Below, one piece after another: positions 37,473 through 45,680 of a DNA stretch of 64,000 bases. Position 1 is the first letter of the stretch. Every line of letters begins with the position of its first letter. The notes beneath the pieces were generated by a model. That model saw nothing but the letters and a program-made list of their open reading frames with translations, searched no databases and was not told the origin of the DNA. Position numbers and translations under genes: made by a program. Source of the stretch: UBA6168 sp041752395 (GTDB lineage: Bacteria; Bacteroidota; Bacteroidia; Chitinophagales; Saprospiraceae). The DNA is taken from the NCBI GenBank assembly GCA_041752395.1, contig JBGSWN010000031.1, positions 28,366 through 92,365 of the forward strand. Reading direction: 5' to 3'.

Positions 37473-38264
37473 ATGACGCCGTTTTGGGGTGAATTCATCG
37501 GTACCATGTTGCTGATTCTGCTGGGCGATGGGGTCGTTGCAGGTATACTTTTAAAAGGCAGCAAATCAGAAAACGCTGGCTGGATAGTCATCACTTTGGC
37601 TTGGGGTTTGGCCGTTGTCATGGGCATTTATGCCGTCGGGCAAATCAGTGGCGCACACCTCAATCCCGCAGTGACGATTGGCTTGGCAATGGAAGGCAGC
37701 TTTGAATGGGGAAAGGTACCAGGCTATTTGCTCGCCCAAATGTTGGGCGCCATCGTCGGCGCAAGTCTGGTCTGGCTGCACTACCTCCCGCACTGGTCCC
37801 GCACCGACGACCCAGGCGCCAAACTCGCCGTCTTCTGCACGGGGCCTGCCATCCGCTCCACTTGGTCCAATCTTTTGAGTGAAATACTGGGAACATTCGT
37901 GCTGGTTGGCGGCGTGCTTTTCATTGGCGCCAACAAATTTACGGATGGCCTGAATCCAATCGTGGTAGGTGCGCTGGTGGTATCCATCGGAATGTCGCTG
38001 GGCGGTACAACGGGCTACGCCATCAACCCGGCAAGGGACTTGGGGCCTAGGATTGCCCATGCACTACTGCCCATTGCAGGCAAGGGCGGCTCCGATTGGG
38101 GCTATGCATGGATACCCGTGGTGGGGCCAATTATCGGTGGAATATTGGGCGCAGCCTTCTATTGCGCAGCCTTCAAAGTGCAGTGCCAGCCCTGGGCCTG
38201 GGCAGTCTTTTTGGTGTTCACTGGCATTGTAATCATGGCTTGGTTTAAGGAAAAAAAAGCATGA
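37473..38264 (+). CDS. glpF: Glycerol facilitator / aquaglyceroporin
   Basis: The protein has 263 residues with six membrane helices and two NPA half-helices: HLNPAVTI in the first half and INPARDLGPR in the second. The Asp after NPAR is typical of GlpF rather than water-specific aquaporins. It likely conducts glycerol and small polyols. The stop overlaps the tsaE start by 4 bases (ATGA), indicating translational coupling. Neighbours give no glycerol kinase, so the substrate is inferred only from the NPARD signature. Confidence 0.92.
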   Translation: MTPFWGEFIGTMLLILLGDGVVAGILLKGSKSENAGWIVITLAWGLAVVMGIYAVGQISGAHLNPAVTIGLAMEGSFEWGKVPGYLLAQMLGAIVGASLVWLHYLPHWSRTDDPGAKLAVFCTGPAIRSTWSNLLSEILGTFVLVGGVLFIGANKFTDGLNPIVVGALVVSIGMSLGGTTGYAINPARDLGPRIAHALLPIAGKGGSDWGYAWIPVVGPIIGGILGAAFYCAAFKVQCQPWAWAVFLVFTGIVIMAWFKEKKA

Positions 38265-38722
38265 GTGAAGGTCATTTGGAACTAATTATAAAAGCGGAAG
38301 CGGAGCTGAGTCAGGCTGTGGATACCCTACTCCATTTTGCCGGAGGCAGCAAAAAAACAGCCCTGACGGGCGACCTCGGTGCTGGCAAAACGGCCTTCGT
38401 AAAAGCTTTTTGCCGAAGGATGAACGTGAAGGACAATGTTTCCAGCCCAACTTTTGCCCTCGTGAACGAGTATATTTTTTTGGATGAAAATGGCAAGGAG
38501 CAGACCATCCACCACCTCGACCTCTACCGCCTAAAAAGCTTGGATGAAGCATTGGATATTGGCATTGAAGAATACTTGGACGACGACAACTACTGCTTCA
38601 TTGAGTGGCCGGAAATCATTGCGGACCTATTGCCAGAGGAAACGGTTTACATGAAAATAGAAGCCCGACCCGATGAGAGCAGGCGGTTTTTATTTTCCAA
38701 AGATATAAATGCAATCCTTTAA
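38261..38722 (+). CDS. tsaE: tRNA threonylcarbamoyladenosine biosynthesis ATPase TsaE
   Basis: The protein has 153 residues. TsaE is a P-loop ATPase that works with TsaB and TsaD to place t6A on ANN-decoding tRNAs. The Walker A motif is TGDLGAGKTAFVKAF (about residues 36-50). VSSPTFALVNEY and HHLDLYRLKS (Walker B region) follow, and the C-terminal strand reads FIEWPEIIADLLPEE. The start overlaps glpF by 4 bases, and ald follows 70 bases later. The tsaE-ald order is known to me from other Bacteroidota. Confidence 0.94.
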   Translation: MSEGHLELIIKAEAELSQAVDTLLHFAGGSKKTALTGDLGAGKTAFVKAFCRRMNVKDNVSSPTFALVNEYIFLDENGKEQTIHHLDLYRLKSLDEALDIGIEEYLDDDNYCFIEWPEIIADLLPEETVYMKIEARPDESRRFLFSKDINAIL

Positions 38723-38792
38723 TAATCAGGTTATTGCGAAGCAAAATAAAGCACTAACATAAAAATAACCCTAACCCACAAACGCTAAAATA

Positions 38793-40022
38793 ATGGCTGA
38801 AACAACCAGGAAAATACCCATCCCAAAGTCCCTCACCGAGGGCACCTTGCAGCCGCAGGCCGAGATGCTGGCGGTGCAGCCAAAGCATGGCCACATGAGC
38901 ATCGGCATCCCAAAAGCCGAGGTACTGCAAGAGAGCCGGGTAGCGCTTGTTCCGTCAGCCGTGGCGGCATTGACGGCCATCGGCTTCAATGTGCTGGTCG
39001 AAACTGGCGCCGGGGAAAAGGCCAACTACTCCGACCACCGCTACTCGGAGGCAGGTGCCGAGATTTGTTTTAGCCGGGAAAAACTCTTCAAATCCAGTGT
39101 GCTGCTCATGGCTGCCCCCCCTACCATGGAGGAAGTCGAGATTTTTACCCCCAATCAATTTGTCATTTCACCGCTCCACATTCCGACCATCACCGCTGAT
39201 TTTGTGAAAAAAGTGCAAGAAAAACGCGTGATTGCACTGGCAATGGAGTACATCAAAGACGAAAACGGTTCCTTCCCGCTCGTGCGGGTGATGAGCGAAC
39301 TGGCTGGCATCAGCGTGGTACTGACGGCGGCGGAACTGATGACCTCCACGGGCGGCGGCAAGGGCGTGCTGCTCGGAGGGATTGCGGGCGTTCCTTCGGC
39401 AAAAGTGGTGGTGCTCGGGGCTGGCATAGTAGGCGAGTCGGCGACGAGAGTGGCACTTGGCCTAGGCGCAGACGTGCGGGTTTTCGACAACGATGTTTAC
39501 AAATTGATGCGGCTCCAACGACACGTTGGCCAGAAGCTCAACACCTCCACATTGAACCCATTTCAGCTCGAAAAAGAACTGCTCAATGCCGATGTGGTAA
39601 TCGGAGCCGTCCACTCAAAAACGGGCCGCTCCCCGGTCATCGTACCAGAAAGCATCATCGAAAAAATGAAAGACGGCTCTGTCATCATGGATGTGAGCAT
39701 TGACCAAGGCGGCTGTTTTGAGACCTCTGAAATCACTTCGCTCCAGCACCCGACTTTTGTGAAACATGGTGTGGTCCATTATTGTGTGCCAAACATCGCC
39801 TCGAAAGTGCCCCGCACGGCGTCCATTGCCATCAGCAATATTTTCACGCCAATGCTCATCAACGCCAGCAACTGCGGTGGTTTGGAGGAATTGCTTTTTG
39901 AAGAATTTGGCTTGCGCAATGGGGTTTATGTTTACAAAGGAAGGCTGACAAATGCCTATCTGGGCCGCAGGTTTGGGATAAAAACGACTGATTTAGGGCT
40001 TTTGATGGCGAGTAGGTCGTAA
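38793..40022 (+). CDS. ald: Alanine dehydrogenase
   Basis: The protein has 409 residues and oxidises L-alanine to pyruvate and ammonia with NAD+. The N-terminal half is the alanine dehydrogenase/PNT substrate domain (IGIPKAEVLQESRVALVPSA; Arg and Lys substrate contacts). The Rossmann domain has VVVLGAGIVGESATRVALGLGADVRVFD. The late block MKDGSVIMDVSIDQGGCFETS and NIASKVPRTASIAISN are family signatures. The first 32 residues are extra relative to typical Ald and hold a Pro-rich stretch, a feature common in Bacteroidota members. It shares substrate with the alanine racemase half of murF-alr. Confidence 0.94.
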   Translation: MAETTRKIPIPKSLTEGTLQPQAEMLAVQPKHGHMSIGIPKAEVLQESRVALVPSAVAALTAIGFNVLVETGAGEKANYSDHRYSEAGAEICFSREKLFKSSVLLMAAPPTMEEVEIFTPNQFVISPLHIPTITADFVKKVQEKRVIALAMEYIKDENGSFPLVRVMSELAGISVVLTAAELMTSTGGGKGVLLGGIAGVPSAKVVVLGAGIVGESATRVALGLGADVRVFDNDVYKLMRLQRHVGQKLNTSTLNPFQLEKELLNADVVIGAVHSKTGRSPVIVPESIIEKMKDGSVIMDVSIDQGGCFETSEITSLQHPTFVKHGVVHYCVPNIASKVPRTASIAISNIFTPMLINASNCGGLEELLFEEFGLRNGVYVYKGRLTNAYLGRRFGIKTTDLGLLMASRS

Positions 40023-40023
40023 T

Positions 40024-40059
40024 CTTAGACAATAGACTTAGACAATAGACTTTAGACAG
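40024..40059. repeat. Short tandem repeat, left arm flanking the four-helix-bundle gene
   Basis: Units of ttagacaatagac (13-14 bp) end 6 bases before the ATG at 40065. The reverse complement of the right arm at 40446-40475 matches it closely, with A/T and C/T changes. Confidence 0.85.
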
Positions 40060-40064
40060 GTACC

Positions 40065-40457
40065 ATGAGAACTGTTAGGAAGAAGCACAATTTTAGAGAG
40101 CTACATGTCTGGAAAAGAGCAAGGGCATTTGTTGTAGTGGTTTATGAAATCACTAAATCATTTCCAAAAGAAGAAATATTTGCGTTGACACAGCAAATAA
40201 GAAGATGTGCTGTTTCTATTCCTTCAAATATTGCTGAAGGCTGTGGACGTGGTACCGACCCCCAACTCGTTCAATTTTTAGACGTAGCACATGGTTCTGC
40301 TTGTGAGCTTGAAACCCAAATTTACCTAGCATTTGACCTAAAATATATCTCAGCGCAAACACTTGAAATTGCGCTAAAAGAAGTCAATGAAATCCAGAAA
40401 ATGACACTCGGATTTCAATCCACTTTGACGAGCAACGACGCCCTTTCTAAAATCTAA
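40065..40457 (+). CDS. Four-helix-bundle protein (23S rRNA intervening-sequence family)
   Basis: The protein has 130 residues. FRELHVWKRARAF, PKEEIFALTQQIRRCAVSIPSNIAEGCGRG and ELETQIYLAFDL are hallmarks of the family once named S23, found in 23S rRNA intervening sequences and as the Avd accessory protein of diversity-generating retroelements. No reverse transcriptase or rRNA is near. It assembles as a pentameric barrel in known members and may bind nucleic acid. The gene is bracketed by an inverted pair of about 30-bp tandem repeats, and its last codons overlap the right one, suggesting insertion as a unit between ald and the patatin gene. Confidence 0.88.
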   Translation: MRTVRKKHNFRELHVWKRARAFVVVVYEITKSFPKEEIFALTQQIRRCAVSIPSNIAEGCGRGTDPQLVQFLDVAHGSACELETQIYLAFDLKYISAQTLEIALKEVNEIQKMTLGFQSTLTSNDALSKI

Positions 40458-40475
40458 TGTCTAAAATCTAATGTC
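40446..40475. repeat. Short tandem repeat, right arm flanking the four-helix-bundle gene
   Basis: Two perfect 14-bp units (tctaaaatctaatg) overlap the end of the four-helix-bundle gene and end 8 bases before the patatin start. Confidence 0.85.
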
Positions 40476-40483
40476 AAAAAAAC

Positions 40484-42898
40484 ATGGAAACCTTTTGCAT
40501 CGAGGACATAATTGCGGACGAGACCGCCCAACTTACCGAACGGCGAAGATTGCAGCAAGGCGAAGTTGCTGCTTCGGAATTTGACGCCACTAAATTCGGC
40601 ATCGCCATGTCCGGTGGGGGCATCCGCTCCGCCACCATCAACCTCGGTTTTTTGAAAACCCTCAACAAATTCAGGATTCTTGAAAAGGCAGACTACCTCT
40701 CCACGGTGTCGGGTGGCGGCTACACTGGCGCCTACGTACAGGCCACGGTCAAGGAGGAAGGCGGCTTCGATACGCTTTTTACCGATGAAAAAATCAATCG
40801 GCTGCGGGAATACGGCGACTATTTCATACCCGGCCAAGGCAAGCTTGACAAACTATGGAGCACGCTGCTTTTGGTGGTCGGCTACCTGGTAAGCTTTGCG
40901 ATGAGCTTGTTGAGCCCCATCACGTTTTTCGCCGCCATTTACCTGCTCATCAAGGTGGTTGGAAACGTAGAATTGTTCCGAGGTTCTGGCCTGCTGCTCG
41001 ACCTCGACAATCCAAATGGGCAGGAATTTGTGGGCGAACTGATGAAGTTTTGGCTGATCGGTGGGCTTGGAATCGTCGGCATTCACATGGTGCTGAACTT
41101 GGTTTTCAACTTTCACTTGGGCATTTCCAAGGTTTTGAACAAAATAGAACTAGGACTGACGCTGTTGTTTTTGGGCTTTTTAGGGGCTATCGGCATTGTC
41201 AACCTCAAGCTGTTCAACGAAGCGGGGGGCATGACGCTGCACAGTCGCCTCGTCTGGCTGGCAATAGCCGTGGGGCTGCTTTTGCTCGGTTTTGTCCTGA
41301 ACCCCAACTCGCTCAGTTTCCACCGTTTTTACCGAAAACAACTAGCCGATGCGTTTCTCCGCCACACAAAAATGTGCCGGAACCTCCTGCTCAGACAGGT
41401 ATTTCCGCAGGCCGTGACGGAGGCCACCAAACACGAGGCCCGTGCCCCTTACCCGCTCATCAATACCTGCCTCAACCTTCAAAACCCCGGCGGCGACAAT
41501 AAATTCAAAGGTGCAAAAGCAAGCGATTACTTCCTCCTCTCCCCGATGTGGTGCGGATCGAAGCTCTCAGGCTACGTCCGGACGGCCAGTTTCAAAGGGT
41601 TCAAGCACATGACCTTGCCAGCGGCGCTCACCATTTCGGCGGCGGCGGTGAACCCCGGCATGGGCATTTATTCCAACAAACTCTTGAGCGTGCTGATGAC
41701 ACTTTTCAACGCACGGCTTGGGTTTTGGGTGAACAACCCCTCCTCGGAGCCACGGAAACTGTTCGGGATGGAGCTGCCCAAATGGACCACTTTCACCGTT
41801 TGGTGGCCAAGCTTTTTTTTCAAAGAGCTTTTTTCAAAAATCGGGACCGACAACCGCAAACTGAACGTCTCCGACGGCGGGCACATCGAAAACTTGGCGG
41901 TTTACGAGCTGCTGCGCCGCAAGTGCCGCCTCATCATGGCGGTGGACGCTGGGGCCGACCCTTTGAGCACTTTCGCCGATTTTGAGAACCTGACCATCCG
42001 GGCCCGCAACGAACTTGGCATCGATATTTGCTTCCGCAATGGGCAAGACCCAATTGACACCATCCGCCCAAAAGCGACCAGCGGCTATGCCCAGCGGCGT
42101 TTTGCCGTGGCGGATCTGCTGCAAATCTGGGAGGAGTTTGAGGTGATGGAAAATGGGCAGCCAGCTCTTTTCGACGTGAAAAACCACAAAGGCGAAGTTT
42201 TGAGGAAAGGGAAAAAACTGGAAGCGCTGATCAACTATTTTTACAACAAAGACAACCCTGACCTGCTGCAATTCAAGGTGGATTTGAAAGCACGGCCCGA
42301 AGAAATAGGGCGTGAGCGCTACACTGCGCTTCGCAAACAAGTGGAAGCGGAGGTTCGGCAGAAACTGGAAGCAAAAACCGGGCTTCGAGGCATGGAGAAA
42401 ATAAAGGTTGGCACCTTGGTTTACATAAAATCCAGCGTCACCTCACCGAGGAAAATTTTTGTGCCACAACTTGACGAGCAAGGCAACGTGAACCTTCAGT
42501 TTGAGACTTTCAAATACAAAATTTACCACCCAGACTTCCCACACGAAAGCACGGCAGACCAGTTTTTTGACAAAGTGCAGTGGGAATCGTATTACCAGCT
42601 AGGGCAGTACATCGCCGCCGATGTGCTCGACCTGCCGGAGATTTCCGAGGAGCAGGGACGTGACCAGCACGACATGAGCATCCAGCGCTTGATCGAGCTT
42701 TTTGACGAAGGCAAACCCATCATTTTGGCCGACAAACTGGCCTTGGGCTTGGTGGACGTTTCGACCCGGCCAGCCCCCGGCTACGTGGAATACATGCCCA
42801 AAGCTGCGCAAGCTGAAACGGCTGGGGCTGAACCTGAAGCGGCCAGCACTGAACGATCCGTGGAAGCACCAACGGAGCAGATGTGCTTCAAAATTTGA
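40484..42898 (+). CDS. Membrane-embedded patatin-like phospholipase
   Basis: The protein has 804 residues. The patatin oxyanion loop is SGGGIRSA (residues 43-50) and the nucleophile is Ser76 in TVSGGGY, a variant of GxSxG. The catalytic Asp lies in NVSDGGHIEN near residue 464, completing the Ser-Asp dyad. Between these, about residues 125-275, four hydrophobic helices interrupt the domain, so the enzyme is probably anchored in the inner membrane. The C-terminal 200 residues carry no known domain and end in a Glu/Ala-rich tail. A lipase role on phospholipids or acyl esters is inferred from the family. A terminator follows. Confidence 0.88.
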   Translation: METFCIEDIIADETAQLTERRRLQQGEVAASEFDATKFGIAMSGGGIRSATINLGFLKTLNKFRILEKADYLSTVSGGGYTGAYVQATVKEEGGFDTLFTDEKINRLREYGDYFIPGQGKLDKLWSTLLLVVGYLVSFAMSLLSPITFFAAIYLLIKVVGNVELFRGSGLLLDLDNPNGQEFVGELMKFWLIGGLGIVGIHMVLNLVFNFHLGISKVLNKIELGLTLLFLGFLGAIGIVNLKLFNEAGGMTLHSRLVWLAIAVGLLLLGFVLNPNSLSFHRFYRKQLADAFLRHTKMCRNLLLRQVFPQAVTEATKHEARAPYPLINTCLNLQNPGGDNKFKGAKASDYFLLSPMWCGSKLSGYVRTASFKGFKHMTLPAALTISAAAVNPGMGIYSNKLLSVLMTLFNARLGFWVNNPSSEPRKLFGMELPKWTTFTVWWPSFFFKELFSKIGTDNRKLNVSDGGHIENLAVYELLRRKCRLIMAVDAGADPLSTFADFENLTIRARNELGIDICFRNGQDPIDTIRPKATSGYAQRRFAVADLLQIWEEFEVMENGQPALFDVKNHKGEVLRKGKKLEALINYFYNKDNPDLLQFKVDLKARPEEIGRERYTALRKQVEAEVRQKLEAKTGLRGMEKIKVGTLVYIKSSVTSPRKIFVPQLDEQGNVNLQFETFKYKIYHPDFPHESTADQFFDKVQWESYYQLGQYIAADVLDLPEISEEQGRDQHDMSIQRLIELFDEGKPIILADKLALGLVDVSTRPAPGYVEYMPKAAQAETAGAEPEAASTERSVEAPTEQMCFKI

Positions 42899-42905
42899 CA
42901 AACTG

Positions 42906-42942
42906 AAAAGCCCTGCTGCGAAAATTGCAACAGGGCTTTTTA
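42906..42942 (+). terminator. Rho-independent terminator of the patatin gene
   Basis: The stem aaaagccctgctgc / gcaacagggcttttt encloses gaaaatt. It can also serve trxA on the other strand, since the two genes converge here. Confidence 0.85.
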
Positions 42943-42977
42943 TGCTAAAAAACTGAAAGTCAATCAGTTATCAGGTA

Positions 42978-43301
42978 TTAAGACGCCAATTGGGCCTCTA
43001 TTTTTTGAGCCAAAACAGCCTGCGTAGTAAGTCCAACATGGCGGTCAACCAATTTTCCTCCTTTGAAAATGAGGATGGTCGGGATGCTGCGAACGCCAAA
43101 TTCTACCGGGATTTCCGAGTTTTCGTCCACATTCACCTTTGCGATGAGTGCCTTTCCCTCATACTCCGTGGAAAGTTTGTCAATGATTGGGCCAATCATG
43201 CGGCATGGGCCGCACCATTCTGCCCAAAAGTCGAGGACTGCAACGCCTTCATTATCGGTAACTTCTTGCTTGAAGTTTGCATCTGTGATTTCAAAAGCCA
43301 T
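42978..43301 (-). CDS. trxA: Thioredoxin
   Basis: The protein has 107 residues from ATG at 43301 (MAFEITDANFKQEV); a longer frame from 43379 adds 26 unlikely residues. The active site is WAEWCGPCRMIGP, the cis-Pro segment is VRSIPTILIF, and the C-terminal GL helix is normal. It is the cytoplasmic disulfide reductant for ribonucleotide reductase and others. It faces the Lrp gene, with promoter boxes overlapping on opposite strands in the spacer. Confidence 0.96.
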   Translation of the reverse strand: MAFEITDANFKQEVTDNEGVAVLDFWAEWCGPCRMIGPIIDKLSTEYEGKALIAKVNVDENSEIPVEFGVRSIPTILIFKGGKLVDRHVGLTTQAVLAQKIEAQLAS

Positions 43302-43376
43302 TTTATCGAGTTTTAATGATTTTATGTGAAAAATTAAATAGCGATGAGAATAACAACCCAACCGTTTTAATTGTTG

Positions 43377-43384
43377 CAAAGGTA
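43377..43384 (-). promoter_or_regulatory. Bacteroidota -7 box for trxA
   Basis: TACCTTTG on the minus strand, about 75 bases before the trxA start. Confidence 0.55.
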
Positions 43385-43392
43385 AAAAAAAC

Positions 43393-43400
43393 TACTTTTG
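43393..43400 (+). promoter_or_regulatory. Possible -7 box reading toward the Lrp gene
   Basis: TACTTTTG on the plus strand, 9 bases from the trxA box but 206 bases before the Lrp start, so the leader would be long. The rest of the 305-base spacer is AT-rich with no other feature that I can see. Confidence 0.35.
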
Positions 43401-43606
43401 CGGCCTGATTTGAAAATTGGCCAAAAAAAGACTTCTCCCGAAGGAAAAACCAAAGCGACTTTCCGAATTTTATTAATCAACGGGGGAAAAAATGATTTGA
43501 ATTAGGAATTAATAAAGGTTTTTTGCAAAATATTTTGCAGATTGTTCCACAACTTCCTATCTTGCGCCGATTTTAAAAAATACTAATATCTCAATCGCAA
43601 AATAAC

Positions 43607-44080
43607 ATGGCTGATAAACTTGATCGCACAGACCTCAAGATTTTGAAAATCCTTCAGGAGAATTGCAAAATCACCAACCTTGACCTTTCCAAGAAGATTG
43701 GTCTCTCTCCAGCACCAACCCTGGAGCGGGTAAAAAAGCTTGAAACTGCTGGTTTCATCGAAAGCTACCATGCCCAAATCAATCCACAAAGTATCGGCTT
43801 GAACGTGCAGACTTTCGTCCAAGTTTCTTTGGCTTGGCAGAAGGAAAATGCGCTGAACAATTTCTTGGAGAAAATCAAAGCCATTGATGAAATCGTAGAA
43901 TGCTATATCATCACGGGCGAGGCCGATTTTTTGATCAAAATCGTGTGCAAAGACATCCCGTCCTACGAGCAATTGCTCTTCAAGACCCTTTCACAAATTG
44001 AGGAAATCGAGCGCCTGAAAACGCTGATGACACTTTCCACCGTGAAAAATTCAAAGACGCTGCCTTACGACTACGATTAG
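43607..44080 (+). CDS. Lrp/AsnC family transcriptional regulator
   Basis: The protein has 157 residues. The N-terminal HTH reads LDRTDLKILKILQENCKITNLDLSKKIGLSPAPTLERVKKLE in separate parts. The RAM/AsnC effector domain follows with VECYIITGEADFLIKIV. Such regulators form octamers and respond to amino acids. The regulated targets are not shown by the sequence; the adjacent intergenic AT-rich stretch could be an autoregulatory site. ald is also in the window and is an Lrp-type target in other bacteria. A terminator follows. Confidence 0.92.
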   Translation: MADKLDRTDLKILKILQENCKITNLDLSKKIGLSPAPTLERVKKLETAGFIESYHAQINPQSIGLNVQTFVQVSLAWQKENALNNFLEKIKAIDEIVECYIITGEADFLIKIVCKDIPSYEQLLFKTLSQIEEIERLKTLMTLSTVKNSKTLPYDYD

Positions 44081-44113
44081 TCGAATTGGCCAGAAGGTCT
44101 TTTAACCATACTC

Positions 44114-44157
44114 AAAATGACCGGGTAGCTTAACTTTGCTGCCCGGTCATTTTTTTT
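44114..44157 (+). terminator. Rho-independent terminator of the Lrp gene
   Basis: The stem aaaatgaccgggtagc / gctgcccggtcatttt encloses ttaacttt and is followed by T's. Confidence 0.9.
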
Positions 44158-44159
44158 GA

Positions 44160-44243
44160 ATAATGAGATATTCAGCCCATTGAGTCACTAAATCACTCAT
44201 TATCTCAATAACTCAATATCTCAATAACTCAATCACTCAATTC
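44160..44243. repeat. Short tandem repeat, ctcaataa (8 bp)
   Basis: ctcaat words recur every 8 bases from 44203 and end about 6 bases before the TTG start at 44250. Part-inverted words (atgagatatt, attgagtcac) lie at the left. Confidence 0.85.
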
Positions 44244-44249
44244 CCAATC

Positions 44250-45041
44250 TTGAAGAAAGAAAGCCTGCTTTGGAAATTGGAGGGTGGACAACTGCCAGCA
44301 CCTTCCTACCTATTCGGCACCATGCACGTGCGGGACGGGCGGGCTTTTCAGCAATTGGGAAAAGTATATGACGCCATCGAAGCATGTGACGGGTTTGCCG
44401 CTGAATTTCACTTGGAGGAAGCGGAGTCAGGTATCCAGTCCAGCATCATGCAATTGCCTGATGGCCAGCGGATTAGTGAGTTGATTCCCAAGAAAAAATA
44501 TGAGCGCTACCGTAAAGTCTTGCTCAAAAGCACAGGCCTCAACCTCGCCCAATTTGACCGGATGATACCGTTCATCGTCGTGAATTTTGCCACCGAAAGC
44601 CTGCTGTCGCAAGACATGCCCGAGCCGCTCGACCAGCACCTCTGGAATCTTGCAAAGAACCAAGGCAAATCGCTGCACGGCATCGAGACCTTTCAGGAAC
44701 AGATGGAAGTGTTGCAAAAAATCACGCTCGAAGAACAACTCAAAATGCTGAACGGCCTATGCCGCAACATCAGTCGGTTCCGACAATACCTGCTCCGTTT
44801 GGCGGAACTTTACGAAGCCAGCGAGGTACAACAGCTCTATAAAATGGTGAAAAAAAACAGCAAGGGCATGAGGCCGCTCATGCTTTACCGCCGCAACGAG
44901 GTAATGACCGAGCGCATCGTGGCGCTAGCGCAAGAACAACGGATTTTCGTAGCCATCGGTGCGGCACATCTGGGCGGCGGAAAGGGGGTGCTTCGGTTAC
45001 TTAAAAAAGAGGGCCTGACACTTCACCCTGTTAAAATATAA
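44250..45041 (+). CDS. TraB/GumN family protein
   Basis: The protein has 263 residues and begins at TTG 44250. The first GxxH-type motif is LFGTMHVRDGRAF (about residues 22-34), and the C-terminal one is VAIGAAHLGGGKGVLRLLKKEG, the pair expected for the TraB/PrgY/GumN (Tiki-like) fold of putative metalloproteases. DQHLWNLAKNQGKSLHGIETFQEQ is also typical. It has no signal peptide at this start, so it is probably cytoplasmic. Substrates in bacteria are not known. The leader contains an 8-bp tandem repeat. Confidence 0.88.
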   Translation: MKKESLLWKLEGGQLPAPSYLFGTMHVRDGRAFQQLGKVYDAIEACDGFAAEFHLEEAESGIQSSIMQLPDGQRISELIPKKKYERYRKVLLKSTGLNLAQFDRMIPFIVVNFATESLLSQDMPEPLDQHLWNLAKNQGKSLHGIETFQEQMEVLQKITLEEQLKMLNGLCRNISRFRQYLLRLAELYEASEVQQLYKMVKKNSKGMRPLMLYRRNEVMTERIVALAQEQRIFVAIGAAHLGGGKGVLRLLKKEGLTLHPVKI

Positions 45042-45077
45042 TGGCCAAATAGTTGTTAATTCATTGATATTCAGCAG

Positions 45078-45545
45078 CTATTTATCTTCCACGACCATCG
45101 TCTTCGACCATTTGTCGTGCCACCCATTTCCCAGTTGTCCCAAAAAGGAGAATGCCTCAAAAGGCACAAACCGGGATACCGTTCGAATAAAAATCGTCCC
45201 AAAATCGGGCGTCCCACCGTACTGATCCACAGCTCTGGTGCGGGTGATGAACTTGCCAATGGTTTTGCCATTCGTCAGTCCTTCCATCAACACATAATAA
45301 AAAGTGCCCACGATAGCGGTCAGGAAATAGTCCAATATCCTACCCCCCTCCTCCATCCAAGCAATGGATTCTTCACCGACTGTTGCTGCTGCAACAACGC
45401 CAATAGCAAGGAAGATGACCACCAACATGATACGGTCAATGATGTAATTTGCGAAGCGTTTGCCTTGGCTTGCCAAAACAAACTGTTGCGGTTGGCCTTC
45501 CTCCTGGCCAAAATTTTCGTCGAGAATGAGGTGGTTGTCTTCCAT
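45078..45545 (-). CDS. RDD family membrane protein
   Basis: The protein has 155 residues. RFANYIIDRIML carries the Arg and Asp of the RDD signature in the first of three membrane helices. NGKTIGKFITRTRAVDQYG is the conserved cytosolic link between later helices. The function of RDD proteins is mostly unknown; some are proposed Na+/H+ antiporters. The N-terminal 25 residues are acidic and Gln-rich. It lies convergent to the TraB/GumN gene. Confidence 0.85.
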   Translation of the reverse strand: MEDNHLILDENFGQEEGQPQQFVLASQGKRFANYIIDRIMLVVIFLAIGVVAAATVGEESIAWMEEGGRILDYFLTAIVGTFYYVLMEGLTNGKTIGKFITRTRAVDQYGGTPDFGTIFIRTVSRFVPFEAFSFLGQLGNGWHDKWSKTMVVEDK

Positions 45546-45680
45546 GAATCATATTTTTTGGTAAAAGTGGCATATCAACGTGCGTTGATTTTGCTGCGCA
45601 ATTTGGAGTAAATATTGAAGCTAAAAAATAGGGGGATGCTAATTTTACAAATTTGGCAAAATCAAGGGCAGTTTATCAAC

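Noticed and set aside
40065..40457. Diversity-generating retroelement (the four-helix-bundle protein resembles Avd)
   Set aside because: No reverse transcriptase, template repeat or variable repeat is seen nearby.
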